Source of the DNA: Hyphomonas sp.
GTDB taxonomy: Bacteria; Pseudomonadota; Alphaproteobacteria; Caulobacterales; Hyphomonadaceae
Reading direction: 5' to 3'
Length of the DNA stretch: 64,000 nucleotides
Assembly (NCBI RefSeq): GCF_017792385.1
Contig: NZ_CP051230.1
Coordinates: 2,356,001 to 2,420,000 of the forward strand
This document shows positions 7,518-15,930 of this stretch, one piece after another. Positions within the stretch are counted from its first letter, which is position 1. Every line of letters starts with the position of its first letter. Position numbers and translations under genes: made by a program. The notes beneath the pieces are model-generated. The model searched no databases. It was not told the origin of the DNA and saw nothing but the letters and a program-made list of their open reading frames with translations.

Positions 7518-9842
7518 GTGCAGTTTACTACGAATGCCTACCCCAAGGAGCAGAGAAAGGATGCCTGGCATTTCGCATTGCAGCGATTTTCCATGGAGCT
7601 TCTCGAACATGAGGGGGAGCTTTATGGTGAACTGGTCAGCTATCGAAGCGCGCAGGAATTTACCTTTGTGCGCATCACGTCCACCGAGCATGTGATCCGT
7701 CTGGACCTGTCGCAGGGGCCCTCGCAATTCTGGCTGATCATGCTGCTGGAAGGTGACCTGATCGCCAAGACAGATACCAGCACGATCGAGGTGTCCGAAG
7801 GCGACGTCGTTTACGGCATCGGTGATCTGGACGTGACGCTCGATTTCAAGCGCGACAACCGGTTCTTGATGGTTCAGGTGCCTGTCACCCATCCGGCCCT
7901 GCGCCTGCGCTCCAAGCCGCAGGCCGACATCTCCAACCTGGTTTCGGAAACCGGGGTCGGCAGAATGCTGTCCGGCTTGTTGCGCTCGGTTGCAGACACG
8001 ATCACCGATGTGGATGATGACCAGATGCGCCCCATCGAAGTGGCGCTGCCAGAATTCATTTCGACTGCTCTGATGAGCGAGGCGTCAACGAAGGAACTCG
8101 GGGGCGCTGCGGGCGTGCGCGCTGCTCTGCTGGAGCGCATCTTCCAGACAATCGAAATGCGATTGAGCGATCCTGAACTTAATCTCCATCAGGTGGCGAA
8201 AGAGCATAATATCTCTCCGCGCTATCTGCAGAAACTGTTCGAATCCGTCGGCGACAGTTTCGGTCATTTCGTCAAGCTCAGGCGGCTGGAACGGTGCCGA
8301 CTCGACCTGCGCAGCCCGCTGCATGCGCAGCGGTCCATTTCGGACATCCTGTTTCAGTGGGGCTTCAATGACAGCGCCTCGTTCAGCCGGGCATTCCGCG
8401 AGCAATACGGCATGAGCCCGCGTGAATATCGTCGCGCGCCGCAGGAAGAGGAAACCCAGGCGGAAGTGCTTCAGCGTGGCCGCCCGCCGACGGCGAAGGA
8501 TCAGGCAATTGAAGTGCAGGAGCCGGAAGACTTTGACGATCCGGAACAGGAAGCGGTTCACGCGCCAGACGCTGCGCCCGCTCCGGTCCAGAATGGCGCG
8601 CGGCATCACTATCTGCCAGTGACTCCCGAGACGATCCATTGGGGGCATTTCAGCAGCTCCCTGAAGCCTGTTCTGACGGTGGAGTCCGGCGACTATGTTA
8701 CCGTCGAAACCCTGACCCATCATGCCAATGACGATCATGAGCGTATGGTGAAGGGGGATGCCGCGATTGAGGAGATCTATCGCTGGACCCCGGAAGGCAA
8801 GACGATCAACCGACGTGGGGCTGGCGCGCTGGATTCCTCCTCATCGACAGGCCGCGGGGCCGGTGAGGGGTTCGGGGTCCATATCTGCACGGGGCCCATC
8901 GAAATCGCGGGGGCAGAACCCAACGACATTGTCGAAATTCGCATTCTCGAGCTCAAGCCGCGCACAAGCGGCAACCCGAAGTACACAGGCCAGTCTTTTG
9001 GCAGCAATGCCGCCGCCTATTGGGGGTTTCAGTATAATGACCTTCTGACCGAGCCGAAACACCGCGAAGTCATCACCATCTATGAAGTCGAAAGCGAGAT
9101 GGGGCGGTCATGTGCGCGGGCGGTCTACAATTATCGCTGGACTCCCCAGACGGATCCGTTCGGCGTGGTCCATGAATTGTATGATTATCCCGGCCTGCCG
9201 GTGGATACCTCGACCATCAAGAAGAATTATGACGTACTGCGGAACATCGAGATTCCGGTGCGGCCGCATTTTGGCGTGATCGGCGTCGCGCCGCCACAAT
9301 CCAAACTTGTCGACTCCATTCCCCCCGGCAATTTTGGCGGTAATCTGGACAATTGGCGGATAGCCCCCGGCTCCAGCCTGTTCCTGCCTGTGGGGGTGGC
9401 GGGGGCGCTGCTCTCGCTGGGGGATCCGCATGCGTCCCAGGGGGATTCGGAGCTTTGCGGCACCGCAATCGAGTGCTCAATGACAGCGCTGATCCAGCCG
9501 ATCCTGCACCGTGCCAGCGACAAGCGGGGGCACATCCGCGATCTCGACTATCCCTTGCTGGAAACGCAGGATGAATGGGTGATCTTCGGCTTCAGCCATC
9601 CGAACTATCTCAAGGAACTCGGTGCGTCTGCCCAGAGCGAGATCTACAAGAAATCATCCATCGACCTCGCCATGCGGGATGCGTTCCGGAAGGCACGGCG
9701 CTTCCTGATGACAGCGCGCGACCTCGATGAGGATGAGGCGATCTCGCTTTTGTCGGTCGGTGTGGATTTCGGGATCACGCAGGTCGTCAATGGAAACTGG
9801 GGCGTACACGCCATCATCCGCAAGGAATTGTTCACTTCCTGA
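7518..9842 (+). CDS. AraC-family regulator fused to acetamidase/formamidase
   Basis: One uninterrupted 774-residue frame. Residues ~1-190 resemble the AraC-binding-like (AraC_binding_2) sensor. Residues ~205-306 form the double helix-turn-helix, with SPRYLQKLF, the second helix region and WGFNDSASFSRAFREQYG...SPREY. Residues ~307-362 are an acidic, proline-rich linker. Residues ~363-774 are a complete acetamidase domain with the GGNLDNWRI and LSLGDPHASQGDSE signature (607-652). The GTG start at 7518 has GGAG at 7507-7510. AraC regulators usually stand alone or carry small sensor domains, so an intact hydrolase attached to the DNA-binding end is odd. The enzyme part might sense or remove the inducer, or the protein may be a moonlighting regulator. 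The AraC half closely matches the separate regulator at 11187. Confidence 0.88.
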   Translation: MQFTTNAYPKEQRKDAWHFALQRFSMELLEHEGELYGELVSYRSAQEFTFVRITSTEHVIRLDLSQGPSQFWLIMLLEGDLIAKTDTSTIEVSEGDVVYGIGDLDVTLDFKRDNRFLMVQVPVTHPALRLRSKPQADISNLVSETGVGRMLSGLLRSVADTITDVDDDQMRPIEVALPEFISTALMSEASTKELGGAAGVRAALLERIFQTIEMRLSDPELNLHQVAKEHNISPRYLQKLFESVGDSFGHFVKLRRLERCRLDLRSPLHAQRSISDILFQWGFNDSASFSRAFREQYGMSPREYRRAPQEEETQAEVLQRGRPPTAKDQAIEVQEPEDFDDPEQEAVHAPDAAPAPVQNGARHHYLPVTPETIHWGHFSSSLKPVLTVESGDYVTVETLTHHANDDHERMVKGDAAIEEIYRWTPEGKTINRRGAGALDSSSSTGRGAGEGFGVHICTGPIEIAGAEPNDIVEIRILELKPRTSGNPKYTGQSFGSNAAAYWGFQYNDLLTEPKHREVITIYEVESEMGRSCARAVYNYRWTPQTDPFGVVHELYDYPGLPVDTSTIKKNYDVLRNIEIPVRPHFGVIGVAPPQSKLVDSIPPGNFGGNLDNWRIAPGSSLFLPVGVAGALLSLGDPHASQGDSELCGTAIECSMTALIQPILHRASDKRGHIRDLDYPLLETQDEWVIFGFSHPNYLKELGASAQSEIYKKSSIDLAMRDAFRKARRFLMTARDLDEDEAISLLSVGVDFGITQVVNGNWGVHAIIRKELFTS

Positions 9843-9843
9843 C

Positions 9844-9865
9844 CCGGAGCGCGCTGCCGCTCCGG
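9844..9865 (+). terminator. GC-rich hairpin after the fusion gene
   Basis: CCGGAGCG and CGCTCCGG form a perfect 8-bp stem around six bases, starting two bases after the TGA of the fusion gene. No T-tract follows, so it is at best a weak intrinsic terminator or a 3'-end stabiliser. Its position suggests that the Rieske gene is separately transcribed. Confidence 0.45.
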
Positions 9866-9889
9866 CTGCAGATTCGGGCGCCGGGCAAC

Positions 9890-9951
9890 TTCTTGTGCGC
9901 GCTCAGACAAGAATGGACTTGTGGCGGATGACAGGGTGATGCTGACAAGAA
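9890..9951 (+). promoter_or_regulatory. Candidate AraC operator upstream of the Rieske gene
   Basis: TTCTTGT (9890-9896) and ACAAGAA (9907-9913) form a perfect dyad with a 10-base spacer. GACAAGAA occurs at 9906-9913 and again directly at 9944-9951. The same octamer lies upstream of the TauD gene at 15839. Repeated half-sites before a catabolic gene and next to two AraC genes suggest an activator site. Binding is not shown. Confidence 0.45.
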
Positions 9952-9966
9952 GAGGACAGACGGATC

Positions 9967-11172
9967 ATGCCAATCACCATTACCGAAGAGTTCATCCGGT
10001 CCCTGGCGACGTCGCGGCAGGATGTGCTGGAGGCAGAAACCCTGCCGCCGGAATGCTATACCGACGCCAATTTCTATGAGTTCGAGAAAGACGCGTTGTT
10101 CACGCATGACTGGCTGTGTGTCGGCCGTGAGGAGTGGGTGAAGGAGCCCGGCGACTATTTCACTACCTCAACCGTGAACGAGCCGATTGTCGTGGCCCGT
10201 AACCGCAAGGGCGAGGTCAAGGCCATGTCGTCGGTTTGTCAGCACAGGGCCATGCTTGTGGCCGAGGGCAGCGGCAATGCGCGCGGCTTTGTCTGTCCCT
10301 ATCATCATTGGAGCTATTCGCTCGATGGCGACCTTGTCGGTGCGCCGGCCATGAACAAGACGTGTGAGTTCGACCGCAAGGCCCACGGCCTGCCAAACTT
10401 CAAGGTTGAGGTCTGGGAAGGCTTCATCTTCATCAATTTCGATCAGCAGGCCGCGCCGCTGGCGCCGCGCCTTACGCATGTTCAGGAAGCGATCAAGGGA
10501 TATGACCTCGCCAATGCAGACGGTCCGCGGCCGGAGCCTGCGCCGCGCCTGATGTGGAACTGGAAGGTCATGTTCGAGAACAACAATGACGGCTACCATG
10601 CCAGCCGCCTGCATCATGGCCCGCTGCATGACTTTGTGCCGTCAGAGCAGGCCAGTTTTCCGGAAGCCCCGAAGGGGGCGGCGGGATATTTGCGGTTCAA
10701 CGGCACACTCCATGCCGATGCGAGTTTCAATCCCACCCAGAAGGCTGTCTTGCCCGTATTCCCCGGCCTGTCGGACGAGGCGCGCAATCGCATGACCTTC
10801 GCCAACATTCCGCCGAGCCTGTCCCTGGTGATGACCAGCGATATGGTCATTTATCTGATCATTCGACCCGACAGTCCCGAGACGCACTATATGGACACCG
10901 GTGTTCTGGTAGCTCCCGGTGCGATGGAAGACGAGGCCTATGAGCACAAGATGGAGATGATCATGAATTCGACATCCCACATCATTGCCCAGGACTGGCA
11001 CGTCGATGAAATGGTCCAGCTCGGCCTGCGGTCCCGCTTTGCAAAGCGGGGGCGGTATTCCTGGCAGGAAGGCGCTCAGGCCCAGTTCAATGAATGGCTG
11101 GTTGACCGCTATCTCGCGGAATGGGACCGGCGCGACCCGTCGTCGGTGAACGCCAGCGTTGCAGCCGAATAA
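9967..11172 (+). CDS. Rieske non-haem iron oxygenase, large subunit
   Basis: A 401-residue ring-hydroxylating or demethylating oxygenase. The Rieske [2Fe-2S] site is C91-x-H93 and C110-x2-H113 (CQHRAM; CPYHHW). The mononuclear iron site appears as D208-x2-H211-x4-H216 in ENNNDGYHASRLHH, with a conserved Asp ligand expected in AQDWH near the C-terminus. Electrons would come from a ferredoxin, and a [2Fe-2S] ferredoxin gene sits at 17036 in the same direction. No small (beta) subunit is adjacent, so it is probably an alpha-only enzyme of the phthalate, carnitine or demethylase type. Candidate AraC half-sites lie just upstream. The substrate is unknown; ring or N-alkyl oxidation of a heterocycle is plausible. 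Confidence 0.88.
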   Translation: MPITITEEFIRSLATSRQDVLEAETLPPECYTDANFYEFEKDALFTHDWLCVGREEWVKEPGDYFTTSTVNEPIVVARNRKGEVKAMSSVCQHRAMLVAEGSGNARGFVCPYHHWSYSLDGDLVGAPAMNKTCEFDRKAHGLPNFKVEVWEGFIFINFDQQAAPLAPRLTHVQEAIKGYDLANADGPRPEPAPRLMWNWKVMFENNNDGYHASRLHHGPLHDFVPSEQASFPEAPKGAAGYLRFNGTLHADASFNPTQKAVLPVFPGLSDEARNRMTFANIPPSLSLVMTSDMVIYLIIRPDSPETHYMDTGVLVAPGAMEDEAYEHKMEMIMNSTSHIIAQDWHVDEMVQLGLRSRFAKRGRYSWQEGAQAQFNEWLVDRYLAEWDRRDPSSVNASVAAE

Positions 11173-11186
11173 GGCGGAACGGTCTG

Positions 11187-12224
11187 GTGCGGCCTCCGGA
11201 ACACCCAACGACCTGGCGGTTTCACACGCGATCTGTCCCGTCAGCCGAGCGCAATGCCGCTTGGGCAAACGCGATGCGACGTCTGAGGTTGCCCTTTGTC
11301 TCCGACCCGGCGGGGCAGCCGATTGACGGCCGGATGACCATTCAGTCATCGACCATGGGATTGCAGTTCGCGCGGATCGAATCCGGTCGCCAGGTGATCG
11401 ATGGCCGTGAACTGGAACAGGGCGCGGGTCTCTGGCTTCTGGTGCTGCTGAAGGGACAGGCACGTTTCAGTGCGGATGGAGTTTCGGTGGACGTTGACCG
11501 GGACATGATCGTCTATGGGGCGACACGTCACGACTCCCGGCTGGAAGTGGGTGAAGACAATGCCATTCTGTTCGTGCGCATTCCGGCCGTGGCACTCGGC
11601 GGACGCCTGATCGCTCCGGCAAACTACAAGTCGGGGACGCTTGATGGACGATCCGGCACTGGGCGCATGCTGGTTGCCATGTTGCTCGTTCTGGCCGAAG
11701 AAATCGGCGACATCCCGGCACAGGAACTGCGCCCGGTCGAACTTGCGCTGATCGAACTGCTGACCTCCAAACTGCTGGGCATTGCGGGGGCGCGCTCGCT
11801 TGGCGGCGCGCGCGGTGCGCGGGCGGCGCATCTGCACAGGATCCAGCAAACGCTGGAAACCCTGCTCTGGGATCCGGACCTCAGCATTGTGAAGGCGGCC
11901 GATGAAGTTGGCGTTTCGCCACGATACCTGCAGCGCCTCTTCGCTGCGGACGGACGCAGTTTCAGCGGGTATCTCAAGCAGCGTCGGCTGGAGCGTTGTC
12001 ACGCAGACCTGATCAGTCCACTGCATGCGCAGGAATCCATCTCTGAAGTGGCATTTCGCTGGGGATTCAGCAGTTCTGCGCATTTCAGCCGGAGCTTTCG
12101 GGAACACTTCGGCCTGTCTCCGCGCGAGCATCGGCGCAGCGGACTGGCCAATCGGGCGCAGGACGAAACGGAGATCAACAAATTGTGGGGCGAGTATCAA
12201 GAGTTTGCGCGGGGGCGCGTCTAG
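11187..12224 (+). CDS. AraC-family transcriptional regulator
   Basis: A 345-residue regulator with an N-terminal cupin-like sensor and a C-terminal double helix-turn-helix (SPRYLQRLF, RRLERC, WGFSSSAHFSRSFREHFG, SPREHRR). The frame extends upstream to 11121 inside the Rieske gene. GTG 11187, which follows the Rieske stop by 14 bases, gives an N-terminus that aligns with the AraC half of the fusion protein (RFHTRSVPSAERNAAW against QFTTNAYPKEQRKDAW), so I chose it. HTH similarity to that half is very high, suggesting a duplication in which one copy acquired or lost the amidase domain. It is likely the activator of this island. Confidence 0.82.
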   Translation: MRPPEHPTTWRFHTRSVPSAERNAAWANAMRRLRLPFVSDPAGQPIDGRMTIQSSTMGLQFARIESGRQVIDGRELEQGAGLWLLVLLKGQARFSADGVSVDVDRDMIVYGATRHDSRLEVGEDNAILFVRIPAVALGGRLIAPANYKSGTLDGRSGTGRMLVAMLLVLAEEIGDIPAQELRPVELALIELLTSKLLGIAGARSLGGARGARAAHLHRIQQTLETLLWDPDLSIVKAADEVGVSPRYLQRLFAADGRSFSGYLKQRRLERCHADLISPLHAQESISEVAFRWGFSSSAHFSRSFREHFGLSPREHRRSGLANRAQDETEINKLWGEYQEFARGRV

Positions 12225-12270
12225 TCAGGAAATGCCCGCAGAAACCGGAAAGTAAGTGTAAGGAATTTAT

Positions 12271-12762
12271 ATGTCATACCCGAATACTCTCATCTTCGTC
12301 GACCTGATGTCCGACGATCCCGTGGCGGCCGGAAAATTCTATGCCGAGGTCATGGGGTGGGAAGATGATGTGCGCATGGACGGGCAATACTGTCGCATGG
12401 TGCCCGGCGGAAACTTCCGAAATCCTGATGGTTCGGACAGCGAAATCGGAAACCTGCACATCGGTATCGGCGATGTCCGGAATCTGAGGCCGAATCCGGA
12501 CCCGGATGGTGTTGAACCCCGCGCATTGACGACAGAGACCCGCACGTCCCGTTTGTGGGTGCTGGTGAGCGAGGATGACTCGATCGACCGTATTATGTCC
12601 GCGGCGGAAGCCCGTGGTGCCAAGACCCTCTGGCGAAATCACTACTGGAAAGAGTTCAACGGCTTCAACGATTCCTTCCAGGATCCGTGGGGCAATCAGA
12701 TCATTCTGTGGCGCAAGGGCGGGCCGGACCCCGTCATTCCGGAAGGATACACAAGCGAATGA
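12271..12762 (+). CDS. VOC-family (glyoxalase/dioxygenase-fold) protein
   Basis: A 163-residue protein with the vicinal-oxygen-chelate pattern: an N-terminal PNTLIFVDLMSDDPVAAGKFYAEVMGW and a C-terminal FNDSFQDPWGNQIILWRK. AAGGA precedes ATG 12271. VOC members include lyases, dioxygenases, isomerases and binding proteins, so the precise role is open. It is co-translated with the next MFS gene (ATGA overlap), which puts it inside the catabolic operon. Confidence 0.78.
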   Translation: MSYPNTLIFVDLMSDDPVAAGKFYAEVMGWEDDVRMDGQYCRMVPGGNFRNPDGSDSEIGNLHIGIGDVRNLRPNPDPDGVEPRALTTETRTSRLWVLVSEDDSIDRIMSAAEARGAKTLWRNHYWKEFNGFNDSFQDPWGNQIILWRKGGPDPVIPEGYTSE

Positions 12763-14054
12763 CGCAACTGGCTGACGTGGACGCAATGATGCAGCAGCGA
12801 TCATCCGGCAAGCTGGGTGTCGTTGTCGCAGCAACTGTCGGCAACATCGTCAGCACAACGCCGGCCGTCAGCGCAGTCTTCAGCCTGTTCCTCGTCCCCA
12901 TTTCAACGGAATTCGGCTGGCCCAGGGCGGTTGTCTCGGGTGTCCTGCTGCTGACGGCTGTCATGTCCGCGATCATCTATCCTGTCGCCGGACGGCTGTC
13001 GGACAAATTGGGGTCCCGTCGGATCATCTTGCTGGGGAATGCATTGTTCGCGCCGGCAATTGCGGCGCTGGCACTGTCAAATGGTTCAGTGCTCCAATTC
13101 TATGCGCTGTTTGCGCTTGTGGGCGCAGCCGGGGCAATTCCTTCGACTCCCGCCTATTCGAAAGTGATTTCCGAATGGTTCGACGAAAAGCGGGGCCTGA
13201 TGCTGGGAGTTGCGGCCGGGTTCGGAAATGGTCTGGGCTCGACCCTCATGCCCATTGTGGCAGGTTTGATGCTCGTCCAGTTCGGGTGGCGCGGCGCCTA
13301 TGTCGGAATCGGCCTGATCGTGTTCTGGCTGGGCTTTCCGACACTGTTTGTCTTGCTCAAGGACGCTCCGGCCCGCTTGGCGGCAATCAAGGACAGCAAC
13401 GACGGCGCACCACCTGCCGGCGCGGCGACCGAGGCGCTTTCAGGACACCGGCTCGACGAGGCAGTTGCAACGCGCGTCTTCTGGGTCCTGATGGCGGCTG
13501 TTGCATTGGGCGCGGGATGCATGACAGCCATTTTCACCCATGTCGTGCCGATGCTGATGGATCGCAGCATTCCGCTGCAATCTGCCACCCTCGCCATCAG
13601 CATCTTTGCGCTGGTGACCGCGGGCTGGCAGGTGATGACCGGCTATCTGCTCGACCGGTTCTATACGCCGAAGGTGGCGGTTCCGATGTTCGCGGCGGCC
13701 ATACTTGGCCTGCTCTGCTTTCAGTATGGCGGCTCCATGCCGATTATCTATCTCGGGGCGGCGCTGATGGGGATTGGGCTGGGTGCAGAGTTTGGCTGTC
13801 TGTCCTATTTCGTTTCACGCTATTTCGGATTGAGGTCATTTGGTTCCATCATTGGCGTCTTCTATTCCGTCGTGATCATCTTCCAGGGCGGTGCGCCGGT
13901 GCTGATGGATGTCGGCTTTGACCTCACCGGAAGCTATGTCACTTCGGTCTGGGTTCTGGCGGGTCTCCTGCTCGTCGGAACGCTGCTGATTGTTTTGCTG
14001 CCCGAGTTTGACTCGCAGGGGCCTGAAAAGGGCGAGGAGGCAATTGGCGCATGA
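12759..14054 (+). CDS. MFS transporter
   Basis: A 431-residue major-facilitator protein with twelve predicted membrane segments. The family loop-2 motif appears as GRLSDKLGSRR after TM2, and GAIPSTPAYSKVISEWFDEKRG matches the oxalate/formate-antiporter or monocarboxylate-transporter branch. The start overlaps the VOC stop (ATGA), with GGAAGGA upstream. The stop overlaps the kinase ATG. Likely uptake of the island substrate or export of an acid product; direction is inference. Confidence 0.82.
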   Translation: MTQLADVDAMMQQRSSGKLGVVVAATVGNIVSTTPAVSAVFSLFLVPISTEFGWPRAVVSGVLLLTAVMSAIIYPVAGRLSDKLGSRRIILLGNALFAPAIAALALSNGSVLQFYALFALVGAAGAIPSTPAYSKVISEWFDEKRGLMLGVAAGFGNGLGSTLMPIVAGLMLVQFGWRGAYVGIGLIVFWLGFPTLFVLLKDAPARLAAIKDSNDGAPPAGAATEALSGHRLDEAVATRVFWVLMAAVALGAGCMTAIFTHVVPMLMDRSIPLQSATLAISIFALVTAGWQVMTGYLLDRFYTPKVAVPMFAAAILGLLCFQYGGSMPIIYLGAALMGIGLGAEFGCLSYFVSRYFGLRSFGSIIGVFYSVVIIFQGGAPVLMDVGFDLTGSYVTSVWVLAGLLLVGTLLIVLLPEFDSQGPEKGEEAIGA

Positions 14055-14983
14055 GCGAACTGGCAATTCTGGGAAGCGTTAATCTCGACACTGTGATGCG
14101 CGTGACAGCGTTGCCGCGTCCGGGCGAAACAATTTCAGCGCACAGCGTGGAGCAATTCCTCGGCGGCAAGGGCGCAAACCAGGCCGTCAGCGCCGCACGG
14201 TCGGGAGCGGACCTGACATTCCATGCCTGTGTTGGAGAGGGGGCAGATGGGGCGTGGCTGGTGAGCGAGCTTCAGGCTCATTCCGTCCCGACAGAACATG
14301 TTTCCATTGTGCCGGGTGAGGCAAGTGGCCGGGCCTATGTCTGCGTGGACGAGGCGGGTGAAAATCACGTCATCGTGGCGGCAGGGGCAAATGCCCGACT
14401 GGAAATCGACAAACCTGATCGCAGTCCGGTCCGGATCGTGTTGGCGCAACTGGAAACACCGATCGAAACCACGCGGGCATTTTTCCAGAGCCATATCGAA
14501 TCCGGGGCGAGGACTGTCCTGAACGCAGCTCCGGCCGTTCAGGCGGCAGGCGAGACGCTTTTTCCCCTTGTCGACATTCTTGTCGTGAACGAGTCCGAAC
14601 TGGCCTATTACACAGGGATTGAAACCCTGCCGGAGGATATTGAGGAAATTACCCGGCTCGCCCGGACGCTGTTGTGCCGCAAGGATCAGGTCATTGTGGT
14701 GACCTGCGGCGCTGCCGGGGCCCTGGCGATCAGTCAGACACGTCTCGACGTCACGCCGGCGCGACGCACCCGGGCTCGGGACACGACCGGGTCGGGGGAC
14801 TGTTTCTGCGGCGCCTTGTGCGCACGTCTCGCAATGGGAGACACGCTGGCCAATGCGATGCGGTATGCATCCATAGCGGCGTCGCTGTCGGTTGAACGCG
14901 ATGGCGCCGCGGCGTCCATGCCGACGCGGGAAGATGTGCAGCTCATCATGTTCGAGATGAACCCCGAGGAGGTATCCGGATGA
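14051..14983 (+). CDS. Ribokinase (PfkB) family sugar/nucleoside kinase
   Basis: A 310-residue PfkB-family kinase. The N-terminal signature is GGKGANQA (38-45), and the C-terminal signature is DTTGSGDCF with the catalytic base D250 and anion-hole glycines 247-249. Overall similarity is to ribokinase, which phosphorylates ribose at O5, but nucleoside and pseudouridine kinases share the motifs. It overlaps both neighbours by four bases. A ribose or nucleoside kinase amid Rieske, RutA-like and RutB-like genes suggests that the substrate is, or resembles, a riboside of a nitrogen heterocycle. That link is inference. Confidence 0.82.
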   Translation: MSELAILGSVNLDTVMRVTALPRPGETISAHSVEQFLGGKGANQAVSAARSGADLTFHACVGEGADGAWLVSELQAHSVPTEHVSIVPGEASGRAYVCVDEAGENHVIVAAGANARLEIDKPDRSPVRIVLAQLETPIETTRAFFQSHIESGARTVLNAAPAVQAAGETLFPLVDILVVNESELAYYTGIETLPEDIEEITRLARTLLCRKDQVIVVTCGAAGALAISQTRLDVTPARRTRARDTTGSGDCFCGALCARLAMGDTLANAMRYASIAASLSVERDGAAASMPTREDVQLIMFEMNPEEVSG

Positions 14984-15813
14984 AAACCTGGCTGATCACA
15001 GGAGTTGGCAAGGGACTGGGTAGGCAACTGGCCAGTCAGTTGCTGGAACAGGGTGACCGGGTGGTCGGTACGGTCCGGACGCAGACGGATGAGGACGCGC
15101 TTTCCGCGTTGTCTGCAGATCGGGCGACTCCACTGCAAATCGATGTCACTCGGTTTGAAGAGATCCCCGGCAAGATTGCCGAAATCGAGACCCGGATCGG
15201 CCACATCGACATACTTGTCAACAATGCCGGTTTCGGCCTGACAGGTGCGATCGAGGAAACTCCGATTGAAGATGTGAAGTCCCTGTTCGACGTCAATTTT
15301 CTCGGCACGATTGCGATGATCCAGGCGGTACTTCCGGGAATGCGGCGCCGCCGGGCCGGCCACATCATCAACGTGTCTTCGGTCAGTGGATTGGCTCCGT
15401 GGGCCGGCACCGGCATCTACGGCGCCAGCAAATATGCGGTGGAATGCCTGGGACAGACCCTCGCCGAGGAAGTCGCTCCTCTGGGCATTCATGTCACCAA
15501 TGTCGCGCCCGGAGGTATGCGAACCGATTTTGCTGGCGGATCGCTGCGCGCCATTGAGCCTTCCATCTCCGACTATGAGACAACGGCGCACGTCGCGCAT
15601 GGCGTCCTGACGGACGGTATGGGACAGGAGCCCAGTTCGCCGGAGAAGATTGCCCGGGCCATCTCGCAGCTGGTGGAAATGGATGTGCCGCCGCGCCTGC
15701 TGTTGCTGGGGAGCGATGCCTACAAGTACGCAACATATCATTTGAAAAGCCAACTGGATGGCATCGAGGCCTTCCGGGACCTGACCCTTTCGGTGTCCGC
15801 GGAGACGGTGTGA
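14980..15813 (+). CDS. Short-chain dehydrogenase/reductase
   Basis: A 277-residue classical SDR: the dinucleotide site TGVGKGLG (residues 7-14), NNAG (81-84), catalytic Ser in NVSSVSG, and Y147-x3-K151 (YGASK). It oxidises or reduces an alcohol/carbonyl with NAD(P)H; the cofactor choice is not evident. ATG 14980 overlaps the kinase stop (ATGA). Its similarity to the oxidoreductase/retinol-dehydrogenase group of SDRs does not reveal the substrate. Likely one dehydrogenation step in the island pathway. Confidence 0.83.
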   Translation: MKTWLITGVGKGLGRQLASQLLEQGDRVVGTVRTQTDEDALSALSADRATPLQIDVTRFEEIPGKIAEIETRIGHIDILVNNAGFGLTGAIEETPIEDVKSLFDVNFLGTIAMIQAVLPGMRRRRAGHIINVSSVSGLAPWAGTGIYGASKYAVECLGQTLAEEVAPLGIHVTNVAPGGMRTDFAGGSLRAIEPSISDYETTAHVAHGVLTDGMGQEPSSPEKIARAISQLVEMDVPPRLLLLGSDAYKYATYHLKSQLDGIEAFRDLTLSVSAETV

Positions 15814-15836
15814 TGGCCTGCCCGCCAACAGAAGCC

Positions 15837-15856
15837 GGGACAAGAAATCATGTCCC
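15837..15856. promoter_or_regulatory. Inverted repeat GGGACA-N8-TGTCCC containing GACAAGAA
   Basis: Perfect 6-bp arms. The left arm overlaps GACAAGAA (15839-15846), the same octamer seen twice upstream of the Rieske gene. It lies in the 117-bp gap before the TauD gene, so it may mark a second regulated promoter in the cluster. Confidence 0.4.
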
Positions 15857-15930
15857 GCCGTGCAAGACCGGGCAGGGAGGAAGACCTACTGTGCGGGCAG
15901 GGACACAAAGACGACATTTCGGAGATCAAC

